A stretch of DNA of 64,000 bases, taken from positions 248,001 to 312,000 of the forward strand of contig NZ_FNPH01000001.1 in assembly GCF_900107255.1 (NCBI RefSeq), written 5' to 3'. Every line of letters starts with the position of its first letter. Within the stretch, counting starts at the first letter, position 1. Positions 15,968 to 23,894 of this stretch are shown piece after piece. The translations under genes were made by a program, and so were the position numbers. The DNA is from Micromonospora pattaloongensis. Lineage in GTDB: Bacteria > Actinomycetota > Actinomycetes > Mycobacteriales > Micromonosporaceae. The notes below the pieces were generated by a model. That model worked only from the letters and a program-made list of their open reading frames with translations, was not told the DNA's origin and searched no databases.

Positions 15968-16408
15968 ATGAGGTTTCTGATCGTCCGGACCGACATCCGG
16001 GCCGTCCCCACCGATCAACTGGCCGCCGCCTGGGCCGACGGCGAGCCGGTCCGCGACGAGCAGGTCGCCCCCGAACCGCGCCGGCAGACCGTCTGCGCCG
16101 AGGACCGGGACGCGGCCATGGTGCTCGCCCGGGCGTTCTCCGCGGTCGGCGCCGTACGCGCGGGACGCCAACGGGTCAAGGTGGTGCGGCTGAGCGAGCC
16201 CTCCGACCGGCCGTTCCGGCCCGACCGTCGCGTCAGCGGGAACCGGCCCTCCAGCCTCGACCGCGCGTTGAGCCTCGACCGTACCGTCAACGCCGGCCCC
16301 GCCCCCCGCCCGGAACGCACCGCCAACCCCGTTCCGCGCCAGCGCACCGAGCCGCCCGCACGCTTCGGGCGCCACCACGGCGTCAACTCGGATACCGGGA
16401 CGATGTAG
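15968..16408 (+). CDS. Unknown 146-residue protein with basic disordered tail
   Basis: The first 80 residues look folded (MRFLIVRTDIRAVPTDQLAAAWADGEPV, then DRDAAMVLARAFSAVGAVRAGRQRVKVVRL) and the remainder is rich in arginine, proline and asparagine. No known domain was recognised. It stands 181 bases after the DUF5753 regulator on the same strand, in the place where a DUF397 gene is often found, but it does not resemble DUF397. Function not known. Confidence 0.6.
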   Translation: MRFLIVRTDIRAVPTDQLAAAWADGEPVRDEQVAPEPRRQTVCAEDRDAAMVLARAFSAVGAVRAGRQRVKVVRLSEPSDRPFRPDRRVSGNRPSSLDRALSLDRTVNAGPAPRPERTANPVPRQRTEPPARFGRHHGVNSDTGTM

Positions 16409-16473
16409 ACGACCGTTACTGGTCGGTCCGGCCCCCCGCCGTGCAATCGCCGAGACCGCCAGGACGGCCAGAT

Positions 16474-16516
16474 CTTGGCCCGTGGACCACCGCGGCAACG
16501 GTGATCACGGGCCAAG
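16474..16516. repeat. Inverted repeat at the 3' end of nudC
   Basis: A perfect 11-bp inverted repeat (16474-16484 with 16506-16516) has a 21-base loop and overlaps the last nudC codons and stop. It lies between convergent genes and may act as a terminator. Confidence 0.55.
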
Positions 16517-17485
16517 GTTGTGTGGACCGGGTTCCGCGGCGCGGAGCCACTGCGTGATCAGGAAAAACGCGATCGACACCGGCGGCGGCAGCGCCACCCG
16601 CTCGCCGTTGCCGGCGTCCACCACCCCGCCCGACAGCACGGTAGCGATCTCGCTCCGGCTGAACCAGCGCGCCTGCGCGATCTCCGCAGGATCCACCCGG
16701 ACCGGCTGGCCCGGATCCGCGTACGCGTGGAAGCCGAGCATCAGGGAGCCGGGGAACGGCCATGACTGGCTGCCGACGTAGTCGATCCGCTCGACCGCGA
16801 CCCCCACCTCCTCCTCGACCTCCCGCACCACGGCCGCCTCCGCGGACTCGCCCGGTTCCACGTAGCCGGCGAGGCAGGAGAAGCGCCGGATCACCCCGTT
16901 GCTGCCCCACGCCGCGTTGTGCCCCAGCAGGCAGCGTCCCTCCGGCCCGGCGACGCCGTCGTGCACCAGCACGATCATCGCCGGGTCCGTCCGGGGCCAC
17001 ATCCGGTTGCCGTTGCCGTCGGCCCGGCTCCAGCCGCCCTCCTCCGCCGTCGTCGGCAGGCCCGTCGCCGGGGCGTACCGGTGACCGGCGTGCCAGTTGG
17101 CCAGCGCCGCCGTCGTGGTGAAGAGCCCGGCGTCGCGGTCGCTGAGCAGATGACCGACCTCGCGCAGCGAGACCGGGCTGGCGTCGGGCAGCTCCGGCAA
17201 CGGGGCGTCGACCGCGAAGACCGGGGTGCCGTCCGGCTCGACGCCGAGGAAGAGCCGCGCCGCCGGATCGACCCGGGGCGCCGCGTCGGCGTCGAGCAGC
17301 ACCAGCGTCACCGAGTCGTCCCCGGTACGCGCCAGCGCGCGGCCGCCGGAGGCCATCTCCACCACCAGCACCCGCGCCCGCGACCATGCCTCGGCGAGCC
17401 ACCGCTCGTCCGTGCGGTGGTGCGCCGCCCGATTTACGGCCGAGCGGGCCAGCGGCGGAACCGGCAGCTCGTCGGGGGCGGTCAC
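16505..17485 (-). CDS. nudC: NudC-type NADH pyrophosphatase (NUDIX)
   Basis: The protein has 326 residues. The Nudix box is GYVEPGESAEAAVVREVEEEVGV, followed by the family signature SQSWPFPGSLM (canonical SQPWPFPxS, with Pro replaced by Ser here). The zinc-ribbon cysteines of E. coli NudC are missing; the corresponding region is WHAGHRYAPATG. NudC hydrolyses NAD(H) to NMN(H) and AMP and can decap NAD-RNA. The ATG overlaps the stop of the upstream peptidase gene by four bases, so translation is coupled. Confidence 0.92.
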   Translation of the reverse strand: MTAPDELPVPPLARSAVNRAAHHRTDERWLAEAWSRARVLVVEMASGGRALARTGDDSVTLVLLDADAAPRVDPAARLFLGVEPDGTPVFAVDAPLPELPDASPVSLREVGHLLSDRDAGLFTTTAALANWHAGHRYAPATGLPTTAEEGGWSRADGNGNRMWPRTDPAMIVLVHDGVAGPEGRCLLGHNAAWGSNGVIRRFSCLAGYVEPGESAEAAVVREVEEEVGVAVERIDYVGSQSWPFPGSLMLGFHAYADPGQPVRVDPAEIAQARWFSRSEIATVLSGGVVDAGNGERVALPPPVSIAFFLITQWLRAAEPGPHNLGP

Positions 17486-18834
17486 GCGGAGCTGACCTGG
17501 CGTTCGACCGGCGTCAGCGCGGCCACCGGCGCCTCGATCCGCCCCGCGTCGCCGAGGACCACGGCGACCGCGCGGGACGGCGCGAGATAGGTCGCGGCCG
17601 CGGCGGCCACGTCGTCGCGGGTCGCCGCGGCGAGCCGCGCCGAATGCTCCGCGAGGTAGTCCAGACGCAGACCGAACCCGGCGTACGTGCTGGCCACCGT
17701 GGCGAGCCCGGCCTGGGTGGACATGCCGAGCTGCAACGTGCCGAGCGCGTACTGCCGGGCCTGCTCGAGCTCGTCCTCCTTCGGCGGCAGCGAGGCCAGC
17801 CGCCCCAGCTCGTAGACCGTCTCCAACAGCGCCGGTCCGGTCACCTCGGTCGCCACCTCCGCGGCGACGGTCAGCGCCGACCCGGCCACCCCGTGCTCCA
17901 CCGCCGAGTGCGGCCCGTACGTGTAGCCCTTGTCCTCCCGGATGTTCTCCACCCAGCGGGAGGAGAAGTAGCCGCCGAAGACGAGGTTCGCCAGCTGCAG
18001 CGCGGCATGGTCGGGATGGGTGCGCCCGACCGCCGGCAGCGCGATTCGCAGCGAGGACTGCACCGCGTCCGGCCGATCCACGACCAGCAACGGCCCGGGC
18101 GACAGCGGCGGCGCCGCCGGGAGCGCCAACCGCCGGCCGCCGGCCTCCCAGCCGCCCAGCGCCCGCTCCGCGGCGTCCAGCGCCTTGCCCGGTTGCACGT
18201 CGCCGACCAGCACCAGGATCGCCTCGTCCGGCCGCACCCGCTCGGCGTGCAGTGCCCGCAGCTGCGCCGGCCGGACCGCGCGCACCTGCTCCACCTCGGG
18301 GGTCTGCGTCGCGTACGGGTGGCTGCCGTACATCCGGCGCAGCAGCGCCTCGCGCGCCAGGTGCGCGGGTTGACTCTGCGCGACCTGGATCCGGTCGGCC
18401 AGCCGCTCGCGCTCCGTCGCGACCTCGTCGTTCGGGTACGCCGCCCCGGTGAGCACCCCGGCCAGCAGCTCCAGGATCCGGTCGAGCCCCGTGACCAGGC
18501 CGTTGCCGGAGACCAGCAAGCGGTCCGGGTCGACTCCGGCGGAGAGCCCGCCGCCGACGGACTGCAGAGCCGCCGCGATCTCCACCATGGACATGGTGTC
18601 GGTGCCGGAGAAGAGCGTCTGGGACAGCAGCACGGCCCGCGCCAGGTGGGCCCGGCCGAAGGGCACCCAGAGCCGCAGCTCGACCAGGGGTACGGCCGGC
18701 CGCCGGATCGCGATCACGGTCAGCCCGTTGGGCAGCCGCCGCTCCGCCTCCTTGGGCAGCTTCAGCTTCTTGTTCGGGCCGAGCGGCGGCAGGGTGTACG
18801 GCGCCGCGGGACGCTCGCTGCTGAGTGCCGTCAT
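17482..18834 (-). CDS. M16 peptidase-like protein, probably the non-catalytic partner
   Basis: The protein has 450 residues with the M16 fold but without the zinc motif: where HxxEH is expected the sequence reads LLSQTLFSGT. C-terminal half has the R/Y-type pattern (GGYFSSRWVENIREDKGYTYG) normal in the second subunit of the MPP/PqqL-like heterodimer. It overlaps the catalytic M16 gene by four bases upstream and nudC by four bases downstream. The most likely role is to form the closed chamber with the active partner. Confidence 0.88.
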   Translation of the reverse strand: MTALSSERPAAPYTLPPLGPNKKLKLPKEAERRLPNGLTVIAIRRPAVPLVELRLWVPFGRAHLARAVLLSQTLFSGTDTMSMVEIAAALQSVGGGLSAGVDPDRLLVSGNGLVTGLDRILELLAGVLTGAAYPNDEVATERERLADRIQVAQSQPAHLAREALLRRMYGSHPYATQTPEVEQVRAVRPAQLRALHAERVRPDEAILVLVGDVQPGKALDAAERALGGWEAGGRRLALPAAPPLSPGPLLVVDRPDAVQSSLRIALPAVGRTHPDHAALQLANLVFGGYFSSRWVENIREDKGYTYGPHSAVEHGVAGSALTVAAEVATEVTGPALLETVYELGRLASLPPKEDELEQARQYALGTLQLGMSTQAGLATVASTYAGFGLRLDYLAEHSARLAAATRDDVAAAAATYLAPSRAVAVVLGDAGRIEAPVAALTPVERQVSSA

Positions 18835-20141
18835 CGTCCCGCTCCCCCTGCGATGACCTCGACCGTCGCGCGCCGCCCGGGGCGCAGCGCGGCCGCCGCC
18901 GCCCGGACCTGCTCCTCGGTCACCGCGCCGACCAGGCGCGGCAACTCGTTGAGCAGGCCCGGCTCGCCGCGCTGCTGTTCCAGCACCGCCATCTGCAACG
19001 CCCGGCCGAGCACCGCGTCCGTCTCGCGCAGCAGGTGCGTGGCCATCCGGGCCTGGGTGCGCGCCAGCTCGCCGGCGGTCAGTCCGCCCGACGCGAGCCG
19101 GTCCAGCTCCTCGTCGATCGCGCGCAGCACCTTGTCCACGTCGCCGCCCGGCGGCAGGTGGGCCTGCATCACCAGCGCGGTGGGGTCCCGCACCGCGAAC
19201 GGCTCCCCCATGAAGCCGAGGTAGGCGCCGATGCTGGTGACCGTGCGGTCGCGCAGCACCAGCCGCTCCACCAGGCGGGAGGCGTCGCCGTCGGTCAGCA
19301 CCTCGGCGAGCACCACGTACGGCAGGTAGTCGTCGAAGGCGTTGATCGGGTCGGGCACCCGCCAGGCCGCGGCGAACGCCGGCAGCGGGGCCAGCCGGTC
19401 CGGGTAGGACTCCCGGCGTTCCGCGCTCAGGTCCGGCTCGGCGAAGTCGGGGCGCGCCGGCGCGGGACGGGCCGGCACGTCACCGAAGTGCCGTTCGATC
19501 AGCTCGGTCGCGGCCACCACGTCGAGATCACCGGCGACCGCGAGCACCGCGTTGCCGCCGGCGTAGTAGCGCTCGAAGAACTCGGCGGCGTCGGCGACCG
19601 TGGCGCTCTCCAGATCGTCGAAGGACCCGTAGCCGTCGTGCGCGTTCGGGAAGGTGTCGAACATGACCGGCGGCAGCTTCAACCACGGGAAGCCGCCGTA
19701 TGGCCGGTTCAGCACGTTGACCCGGATCTCCTCCTTGACCACGTCGACCTGGTTGCGCAGGTTCTCCTCGGTCAGCCGCGGCCCGCGCATCCGGTCCGCC
19801 TCCAGGAAGAGCGCCCGCTCCAGCGCGTTGCTCGGCAACGTCTCGAAGTAGTCGGTGTAGTCCAGGTGGGTGGAGCCGTTGAACGTGCCGCCGGAGCCCT
19901 GGACGTGCCGGAAGTGGGCCAGCTTCTCCAGGTTCTCCGAGCCCTGGAACATCAGATGCTCGAAGAGGTGCGCGAAGCCGGTGCGTCCCTGCGGCTCCGA
20001 CCGGATCCCGACGTCGTAGACGACCGCCACCCCGACGACCGGGGCGGTGCGGTCCGGCGCCAGCACCACCCGCAGCCCGTTGTCGAGCGTGAACCGCTCG
20101 ACCGGATATTTCGTCGCGGGGATCTTTATCGTGCGGGCCAC
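18831..20141 (-). CDS. M16 zinc metallopeptidase, catalytic subunit
   Basis: The protein has 436 residues and carries the inverted zinc motif HLFEH in TGFAHLFEHLMFQG with the downstream glutamates (ANLxxxEE region, VDVVKEEIRVNV). It is the active member of the pair with the adjacent gene. M16 enzymes degrade short peptides in a clam-shell chamber. GTG 20141 is supported by a TAGTGT box six bases upstream, giving a leaderless start of the three-gene operon M16-M16-nudC. Confidence 0.9.
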   Translation of the reverse strand: MARTIKIPATKYPVERFTLDNGLRVVLAPDRTAPVVGVAVVYDVGIRSEPQGRTGFAHLFEHLMFQGSENLEKLAHFRHVQGSGGTFNGSTHLDYTDYFETLPSNALERALFLEADRMRGPRLTEENLRNQVDVVKEEIRVNVLNRPYGGFPWLKLPPVMFDTFPNAHDGYGSFDDLESATVADAAEFFERYYAGGNAVLAVAGDLDVVAATELIERHFGDVPARPAPARPDFAEPDLSAERRESYPDRLAPLPAFAAAWRVPDPINAFDDYLPYVVLAEVLTDGDASRLVERLVLRDRTVTSIGAYLGFMGEPFAVRDPTALVMQAHLPPGGDVDKVLRAIDEELDRLASGGLTAGELARTQARMATHLLRETDAVLGRALQMAVLEQQRGEPGLLNELPRLVGAVTEEQVRAAAAALRPGRRATVEVIAGGAGR

Positions 20142-20147
20142 ACGGCG

Positions 20148-20153
20148 ACACTA
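20148..20153 (-). promoter_or_regulatory. -10 box TAGTGT for a leaderless start at 20141
   Basis: On the minus strand TAGTGT is followed after six bases by GTG. It would drive the M16-M16-nudC operon without a 5' leader. Confidence 0.5.
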
Positions 20154-20266
20154 GCGCGTCCCCCGCGGCCGCGACCCCGGCGTCGGGCGATGGTCACCGG
20201 GACGGGTGCGCCGGGCCGGCGGGGAACATCGCGCCCGCTCCCCGCCGGGACCGGCAGTCACCGGCG

Positions 20267-21157
20267 TCAGGCCGGGCGCACCGAGGCCAGTACGTCGTCG
20301 ACGATCCAGTCGAGCCGCCGATGGGTGCCCGGGATCGAGACGTACAGGACGGCCGCGGTCGGCTTCCCCACGTCGATGCAGGCGACCGCGGCCAACTCGT
20401 CAGTCGCCCGCAGGCCCGGGCGGCTGAAGTGCAGCCGGAACACCGTCACCCATGCCGGCCGGCCGCCGAGCGTCGCGCGCTCGTCGCGACGCAGCTCCAT
20501 CCGGGTGGGCTGCGGGTAGTACTCCGCGCGCACGTCGGCGGCGACCTGGCGACCGACGCACTCCAGGTTGAACGTCAACGCGTCGTTCTCCGCTGCCGGC
20601 ACCGCCGCGGACAGGATCGACGCGTGGTAGTCGCTGAAGCCGTCGTACGCGGACTCGGTGACGAAGTGCTGGCCCACCCGGTACGGCACGTTGAGGGTGC
20701 CGGCGCTCCAGACCGTGTTCCACGGCAGCCACGGCTCGCCGTACGCGCGGTAGCTGATCCCCGCGTCGCGGTCCACCGTCCGGCGTCCCGCCGGCACGGG
20801 CTCGACGGTCCGCGGCGCCCCGGCCGATGGCGGCTCGACCGACGGCGGCTCGACCGACGGCGGCTCGGTCGACGGCGGGCAGAGTCGGGCCAGCGGCGGC
20901 CGGACGTCGGTCGGCGCGGCCGGCATCTCCCGGAACGGCCCCGACCCGGAGAACGCCAGCGCGAGCACCAGCACGACGCCGATCACCAGTACGGAGCCCG
21001 CCGCCCCGGCGAACCACCACAGCCGCGGGTCCCGACCGCCCGACGCGGGTGGCACCCCGGCCCCGCCGCCCCATGATCCGGCCGGGCCGGCGCCCGCCAC
21101 CGATCCCGGACCCGCCACGGGCCGGGACCACGGAGAGGGGGTCGACGCGTCGGGCAC
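20267..21157 (-). CDS. Unknown single-pass membrane protein with an extracellular domain
   Basis: The protein has 296 residues. A glycine/proline-rich cytoplasmic part is followed by one membrane helix (about 51-72, AGSVLVIGVVLVLALAF), a linker with a tandem repeat (EPPSVEPPSVEPPS) and an external domain of about 160 residues containing DRDAGISYRAYGEPWLPWN and one cysteine pair (ECVG, ACID). No family recognised. It is preceded by a 59-residue membrane protein gene 33 bases upstream and is probably cotranscribed with it. Confidence 0.75.
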   Translation of the reverse strand: MPDASTPSPWSRPVAGPGSVAGAGPAGSWGGGAGVPPASGGRDPRLWWFAGAAGSVLVIGVVLVLALAFSGSGPFREMPAAPTDVRPPLARLCPPSTEPPSVEPPSVEPPSAGAPRTVEPVPAGRRTVDRDAGISYRAYGEPWLPWNTVWSAGTLNVPYRVGQHFVTESAYDGFSDYHASILSAAVPAAENDALTFNLECVGRQVAADVRAEYYPQPTRMELRRDERATLGGRPAWVTVFRLHFSRPGLRATDELAAVACIDVGKPTAAVLYVSIPGTHRRLDWIVDDVLASVRPA

Positions 21158-21190
21158 CGTCCAAGTGAAACACCGCCCGCCGGCGCGACG

Positions 21191-21370
21191 TCAGCCGGCG
21201 TCGTTTCCGGGCGGGGCCGGCACGGTCACGTCGACCACGGCGGACCGGTCGACCGGCGCGGCGTACCACGGCGTGAAGGCGGCGAGCAGCGCGAGCAGCA
21301 CGCCGACCGCGGCGAGCACCAGCACGACGAGCATCTCGCGGCGGCCGGTCGTGCCGACGACAACATCCAT
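21191..21370 (-). CDS. Small single-helix membrane protein
   Basis: The protein has 59 residues: a short basic N-terminus (MDVVVGTTGRRE), one helix (MLVVLVLAAVGVLLALLAAF) and an outer tail beginning TPWYAAP. ATG 21370 follows GGGAGG at about seven bases. It is the first gene of a small unit with the 296-residue membrane protein. No function can be assigned. Confidence 0.7.
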   Translation of the reverse strand: MDVVVGTTGRREMLVVLVLAAVGVLLALLAAFTPWYAAPVDRSAVVDVTVPAPPGNDAG

Positions 21371-21468
21371 GACCCACCTCCCGCGCCCGGTCCATGCCGC
21401 CCGAGCATCCCGCCCGGACGGCCCGCACGCAGTCGTCCATCGGACGCACCGCGCCGGCACGCGCGGAA

Positions 21469-21542
21469 GATCGCGACGATCTCGGAGTTATAGCTGCACG
21501 ATTCGGGCATAACCTCGCCATAAGCCCAAGATCGTCGCGATC
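21469..21542. repeat. Intergenic palindrome, dispersed repeat copy B
   Basis: A perfect 14-bp inverted repeat (21469-21482 with 21529-21542) encloses a second imperfect stem (GAGTTAT/ATAACCTC). Bases 21516-21534 match copy A at 6203-6221 in 17 of 19 positions. The right end contains the stop codon of the DUF6157 gene, so again the element abuts a gene 3' end. Confidence 0.7.
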
Positions 21543-21966
21543 AGGGGCGGGGGCGGCGGGTGCGGAGGGCCTTCAGGACCTTCAGCGGGGGCGGGACAGC
21601 GGAGATGAGCCGCGCGTACTCGTCGGACTCCATCGCGCAGAGCGCGATCCGCCCCCGGTCGTCGAAGAGAAGCCCCCAGCCGTGCCTCTTGGGCAGCGGC
21701 GACGAGCGCAGGCACGCCTGCGGCCGGGCGAAGAACTCCTCCCGCAGCCGCGCCACCTCGGCCGGCGACCACTGTCCGTCCCGACGGGCGAGCCACGACT
21801 CGAAGAGCACATCCTCCTGCGTGTACCGGTACGGGTCGGCGACGAGCAGCTCGTACTGCACCACCGCCACGGTCGGCCGGCCGCCGCGCGGGCGCGGGAC
21901 CTCGCTCGCCGCGACCGGACAGTCGTCCGCGACCGCGATCAACGTCTGGTAGTAGTTCAGATCCAC
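21541..21966 (-). CDS. DUF6157 family protein
   Basis: The protein has 141 residues. It follows the DUF6157 pattern: NYYQTLIAVADDCPV at the start, PTVAVVQYELL, PYRYTQEDVLFESW, EEFFARPQACLRSSPLPKRHGWG and ALCAMESDEYA. The family is small, cytosolic and of unknown function. GTG 21966 follows GGAGATG. The stop codon lies in the dispersed palindrome. Confidence 0.85.
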   Translation of the reverse strand: MDLNYYQTLIAVADDCPVAASEVPRPRGGRPTVAVVQYELLVADPYRYTQEDVLFESWLARRDGQWSPAEVARLREEFFARPQACLRSSPLPKRHGWGLLFDDRGRIALCAMESDEYARLISAVPPPLKVLKALRTRRPRP

Positions 21967-22004
21967 GCCGCATCTCCGTCATTCCCGGACTGCGACCACG
22001 ATAA

Positions 22005-23288
22005 CTACCCGCGGGGGCGGCGCCGGGGCGTGCGACGGGAACGGCCGGTCGCGGGGTGCGCGGACCGGGCCGCCGGGGTGGGCGTGGGCGCCGCGATCGT
22101 GACGGGCTCCCCGGACGGGGTACGCGCGCCGGTCAACCGGGCCAGCTCCGGGGCGCCGGGGCGGACCGGCACCGCCTTCGGCCGGATCCCCGCGGTCGCC
22201 ATCAGCCGGTCCACGTCGCGCCGCTGCTCCGGCAGCACCAGCGTCACGACCGTGCCCGACTCCCCCGCCCGCGCCGTCCGGCCGCCCCGGTGCAGGTAGT
22301 CCTTGGCCTCCGCCGGCGGGTCGACGTTCACCACCAGGTCCAGGCCGTCGATGTGGATGCCACGCGCCGCCACGTCGGTGGCGACCAGCGCGGTGACCTG
22401 CCCGGTCCGGAACTGCTCGAGGATCCGGGTCCGCTGCGGCTGGGACTTGCCGCCGTGCAGCGCCGCCGCCCGTACGCCCTTCGCGAGCAACTGCCGGGCC
22501 AGCCGGTCGGCGCGGTGCTTCGTACCGATGAACATGATCGTGCGGCCCTCGCGGGCGGCGATCTCCGCGGTCGTGGCCGACTTGTCCGCGGTCTCGACGA
22601 GCAGCAGATGGTGGGTCATCGCGGTGACCGTCGCGGTGCCGGGGTCCACCTCGTGCGACACGGGGTCGGTGAGGAACCGGCGCACCAGCCGGTCGACGCC
22701 GCCGTCGAGGGTGGCCGAGAAGAGCATCCGCTGCCCGTCCGGCGCCACCTGCGTCAACAGCGCGGTGACCTGCGGCAGGAAGCCCATGTCGGCCATCCGG
22801 TCCGCCTCGTCCAGCACGGTGATCGCCACCTGGTCGAGCCGGCAGTCGCCGCGGTTGATCAGGTCGTTGAGCCGCCCCGGCGTGGCCACCAGCACCTCCG
22901 CGCCGGCGCGCAGCGCGTCGGCCTGACGCTTCAGCGACAGCCCGCCGACCACGGTCGCGGTGCGCAGCCCGACCGCCGCGGCGTACGGGGCGAGCGCCTC
23001 CGTCACCTGCTGCGCCAGCTCACGGGTGGGCACCAGCACGAGCGCCAGCGGGCGGCCGGGGCGGGCCCGCCGGCCGGCGGTGCGGCACAGCAGCGGAAGT
23101 CCGAAGGCGAGGGTCTTGCCGGAACCGGTGCGGCCCCGGCCGAGCACGTCACGGCCGGCCAACGAATCCGGCAGCGTCGCGGCCTGGATCGGGAACGGCG
23201 CGGTGATGCCGTTGGCGACCAGGGCGGCATGCAGGGCGGGCGGCAACGGGACGTCACCGAAGGTGGGCATCGGGGTACGGGTCGTCAC
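22005..23288 (-). CDS. DEAD-box ATP-dependent RNA helicase
   Basis: The protein has 427 residues and shows the helicase motifs in order: Q-motif region, Walker A GRTGSGKT (52-59), PTRELAQQ, VLDEADRMADMG (DEAD), SAT, and the C-terminal TDVAARGIHIDG and HRGGRTARAG. The end is basic (PATGRSRRTPRRRPRG), typical of RhlE-like enzymes. These unwind structured RNA. It lies directly downstream of a cold-shock gene on the same strand, with a hairpin between them, which fits a role in cold or RNA-structure stress. Confidence 0.93.
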   Translation of the reverse strand: MTTRTPMPTFGDVPLPPALHAALVANGITAPFPIQAATLPDSLAGRDVLGRGRTGSGKTLAFGLPLLCRTAGRRARPGRPLALVLVPTRELAQQVTEALAPYAAAVGLRTATVVGGLSLKRQADALRAGAEVLVATPGRLNDLINRGDCRLDQVAITVLDEADRMADMGFLPQVTALLTQVAPDGQRMLFSATLDGGVDRLVRRFLTDPVSHEVDPGTATVTAMTHHLLLVETADKSATTAEIAAREGRTIMFIGTKHRADRLARQLLAKGVRAAALHGGKSQPQRTRILEQFRTGQVTALVATDVAARGIHIDGLDLVVNVDPPAEAKDYLHRGGRTARAGESGTVVTLVLPEQRRDVDRLMATAGIRPKAVPVRPGAPELARLTGARTPSGEPVTIAAPTPTPAARSAHPATGRSRRTPRRRPRG

Positions 23289-23375
23289 GTGGGGGCCTTC
23301 CTCGGCGGCGGCACGTGTCGAGGAAGGCGCCCGGCGGCGCGGTCGCGGGCACGGACCGGAACAGGGGGTACGCGG

Positions 23376-23408
23376 GCCGGCCCGCGCCCATCACGGGCGC
23401 GGGCCGGC
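23376..23408 (-). terminator. Hairpin after the cold-shock gene
   Basis: A perfect 14-bp GC-rich stem (23376-23389 with 23395-23408) has a 5-base loop and begins 8 bases after the csp stop. No T tract. It probably separates csp transcripts from the helicase gene or allows partial read-through. Confidence 0.6.
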
Positions 23409-23416
23409 GTCGTGCG

Positions 23417-23620
23417 TCAGAGCGGACGGATGTTCTCCGCCTGCGGGCCCTTCTGGCCCTGGGTGATCTCGAACTCCACCCGCTGGTTCTCGTCCAGGCT
23501 CCGGTAGCCGGAGGACTGGATCGCGGAGAAGTGGGCGAAGACGTCGGCGCCGCCGTCGTCGGGGGTGATGAAGCCGTAGCCCTTGTCCGCGTTGAACCAC
23601 TTCACGGTGCCAACTGCCAT
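23417..23620 (-). CDS. Cold-shock protein (CspA family)
   Basis: The protein has 67 residues, a single cold-shock domain with RNP1 KGYGFITP (13-20) and RNP2 DVFAHF (26-31). These proteins bind single-stranded nucleic acid and act as RNA chaperones. ATG 23620 follows AAGGAG at eight bases. The gene has a long leader: a hairpin-forming region and an 18-bp tandem repeat lie upstream. A DEAD-box helicase gene follows. Confidence 0.96.
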   Translation of the reverse strand: MAVGTVKWFNADKGYGFITPDDGGADVFAHFSAIQSSGYRSLDENQRVEFEITQGQKGPQAENIRPL

Positions 23621-23789
23621 TGTGTTCGTCTCCTTGACGGAACGATCGAGCCCGGCACTGTCTCCGGGCCGATGAGAGAAGCCGCGCCGTTCGCGCGGGC
23701 CTGACGTCGCCGTCGTGATCACCCGGACCGGAGCCTCCTCCGGATACAACAAAGAGCGCCTCCGGCGAGTTTCCCGCAGGCGCACCTGA

Positions 23790-23825
23790 ACTGTGTCACT
23801 GGAAACCACTGTGTCACTGGGAACC
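23790..23825. repeat. Tandem 18-bp repeat upstream of the cold-shock gene
   Basis: Two adjacent 18-bp units (23790-23807 and 23808-23825) differ at one base; each contains TGTGTCACTGG. They lie about 170 bases upstream of the csp start, between the divergently placed ends of csp and adnB. They could be two sites for a regulator, or a random duplication. Confidence 0.7.
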
Positions 23826-23894
23826 AAAACTGCAACGGGGCAAACCGTAACACGAAACCGCGGCCCGCGCCGGGGTCGGTTTTCCGCGGGCCGC

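Noticed and set aside
20821-20872. Short tandem DNA repeat as a possible CRISPR-like or satellite element
   Set aside because: It encodes an in-frame EPPSV protein linker repeat inside a membrane protein gene.
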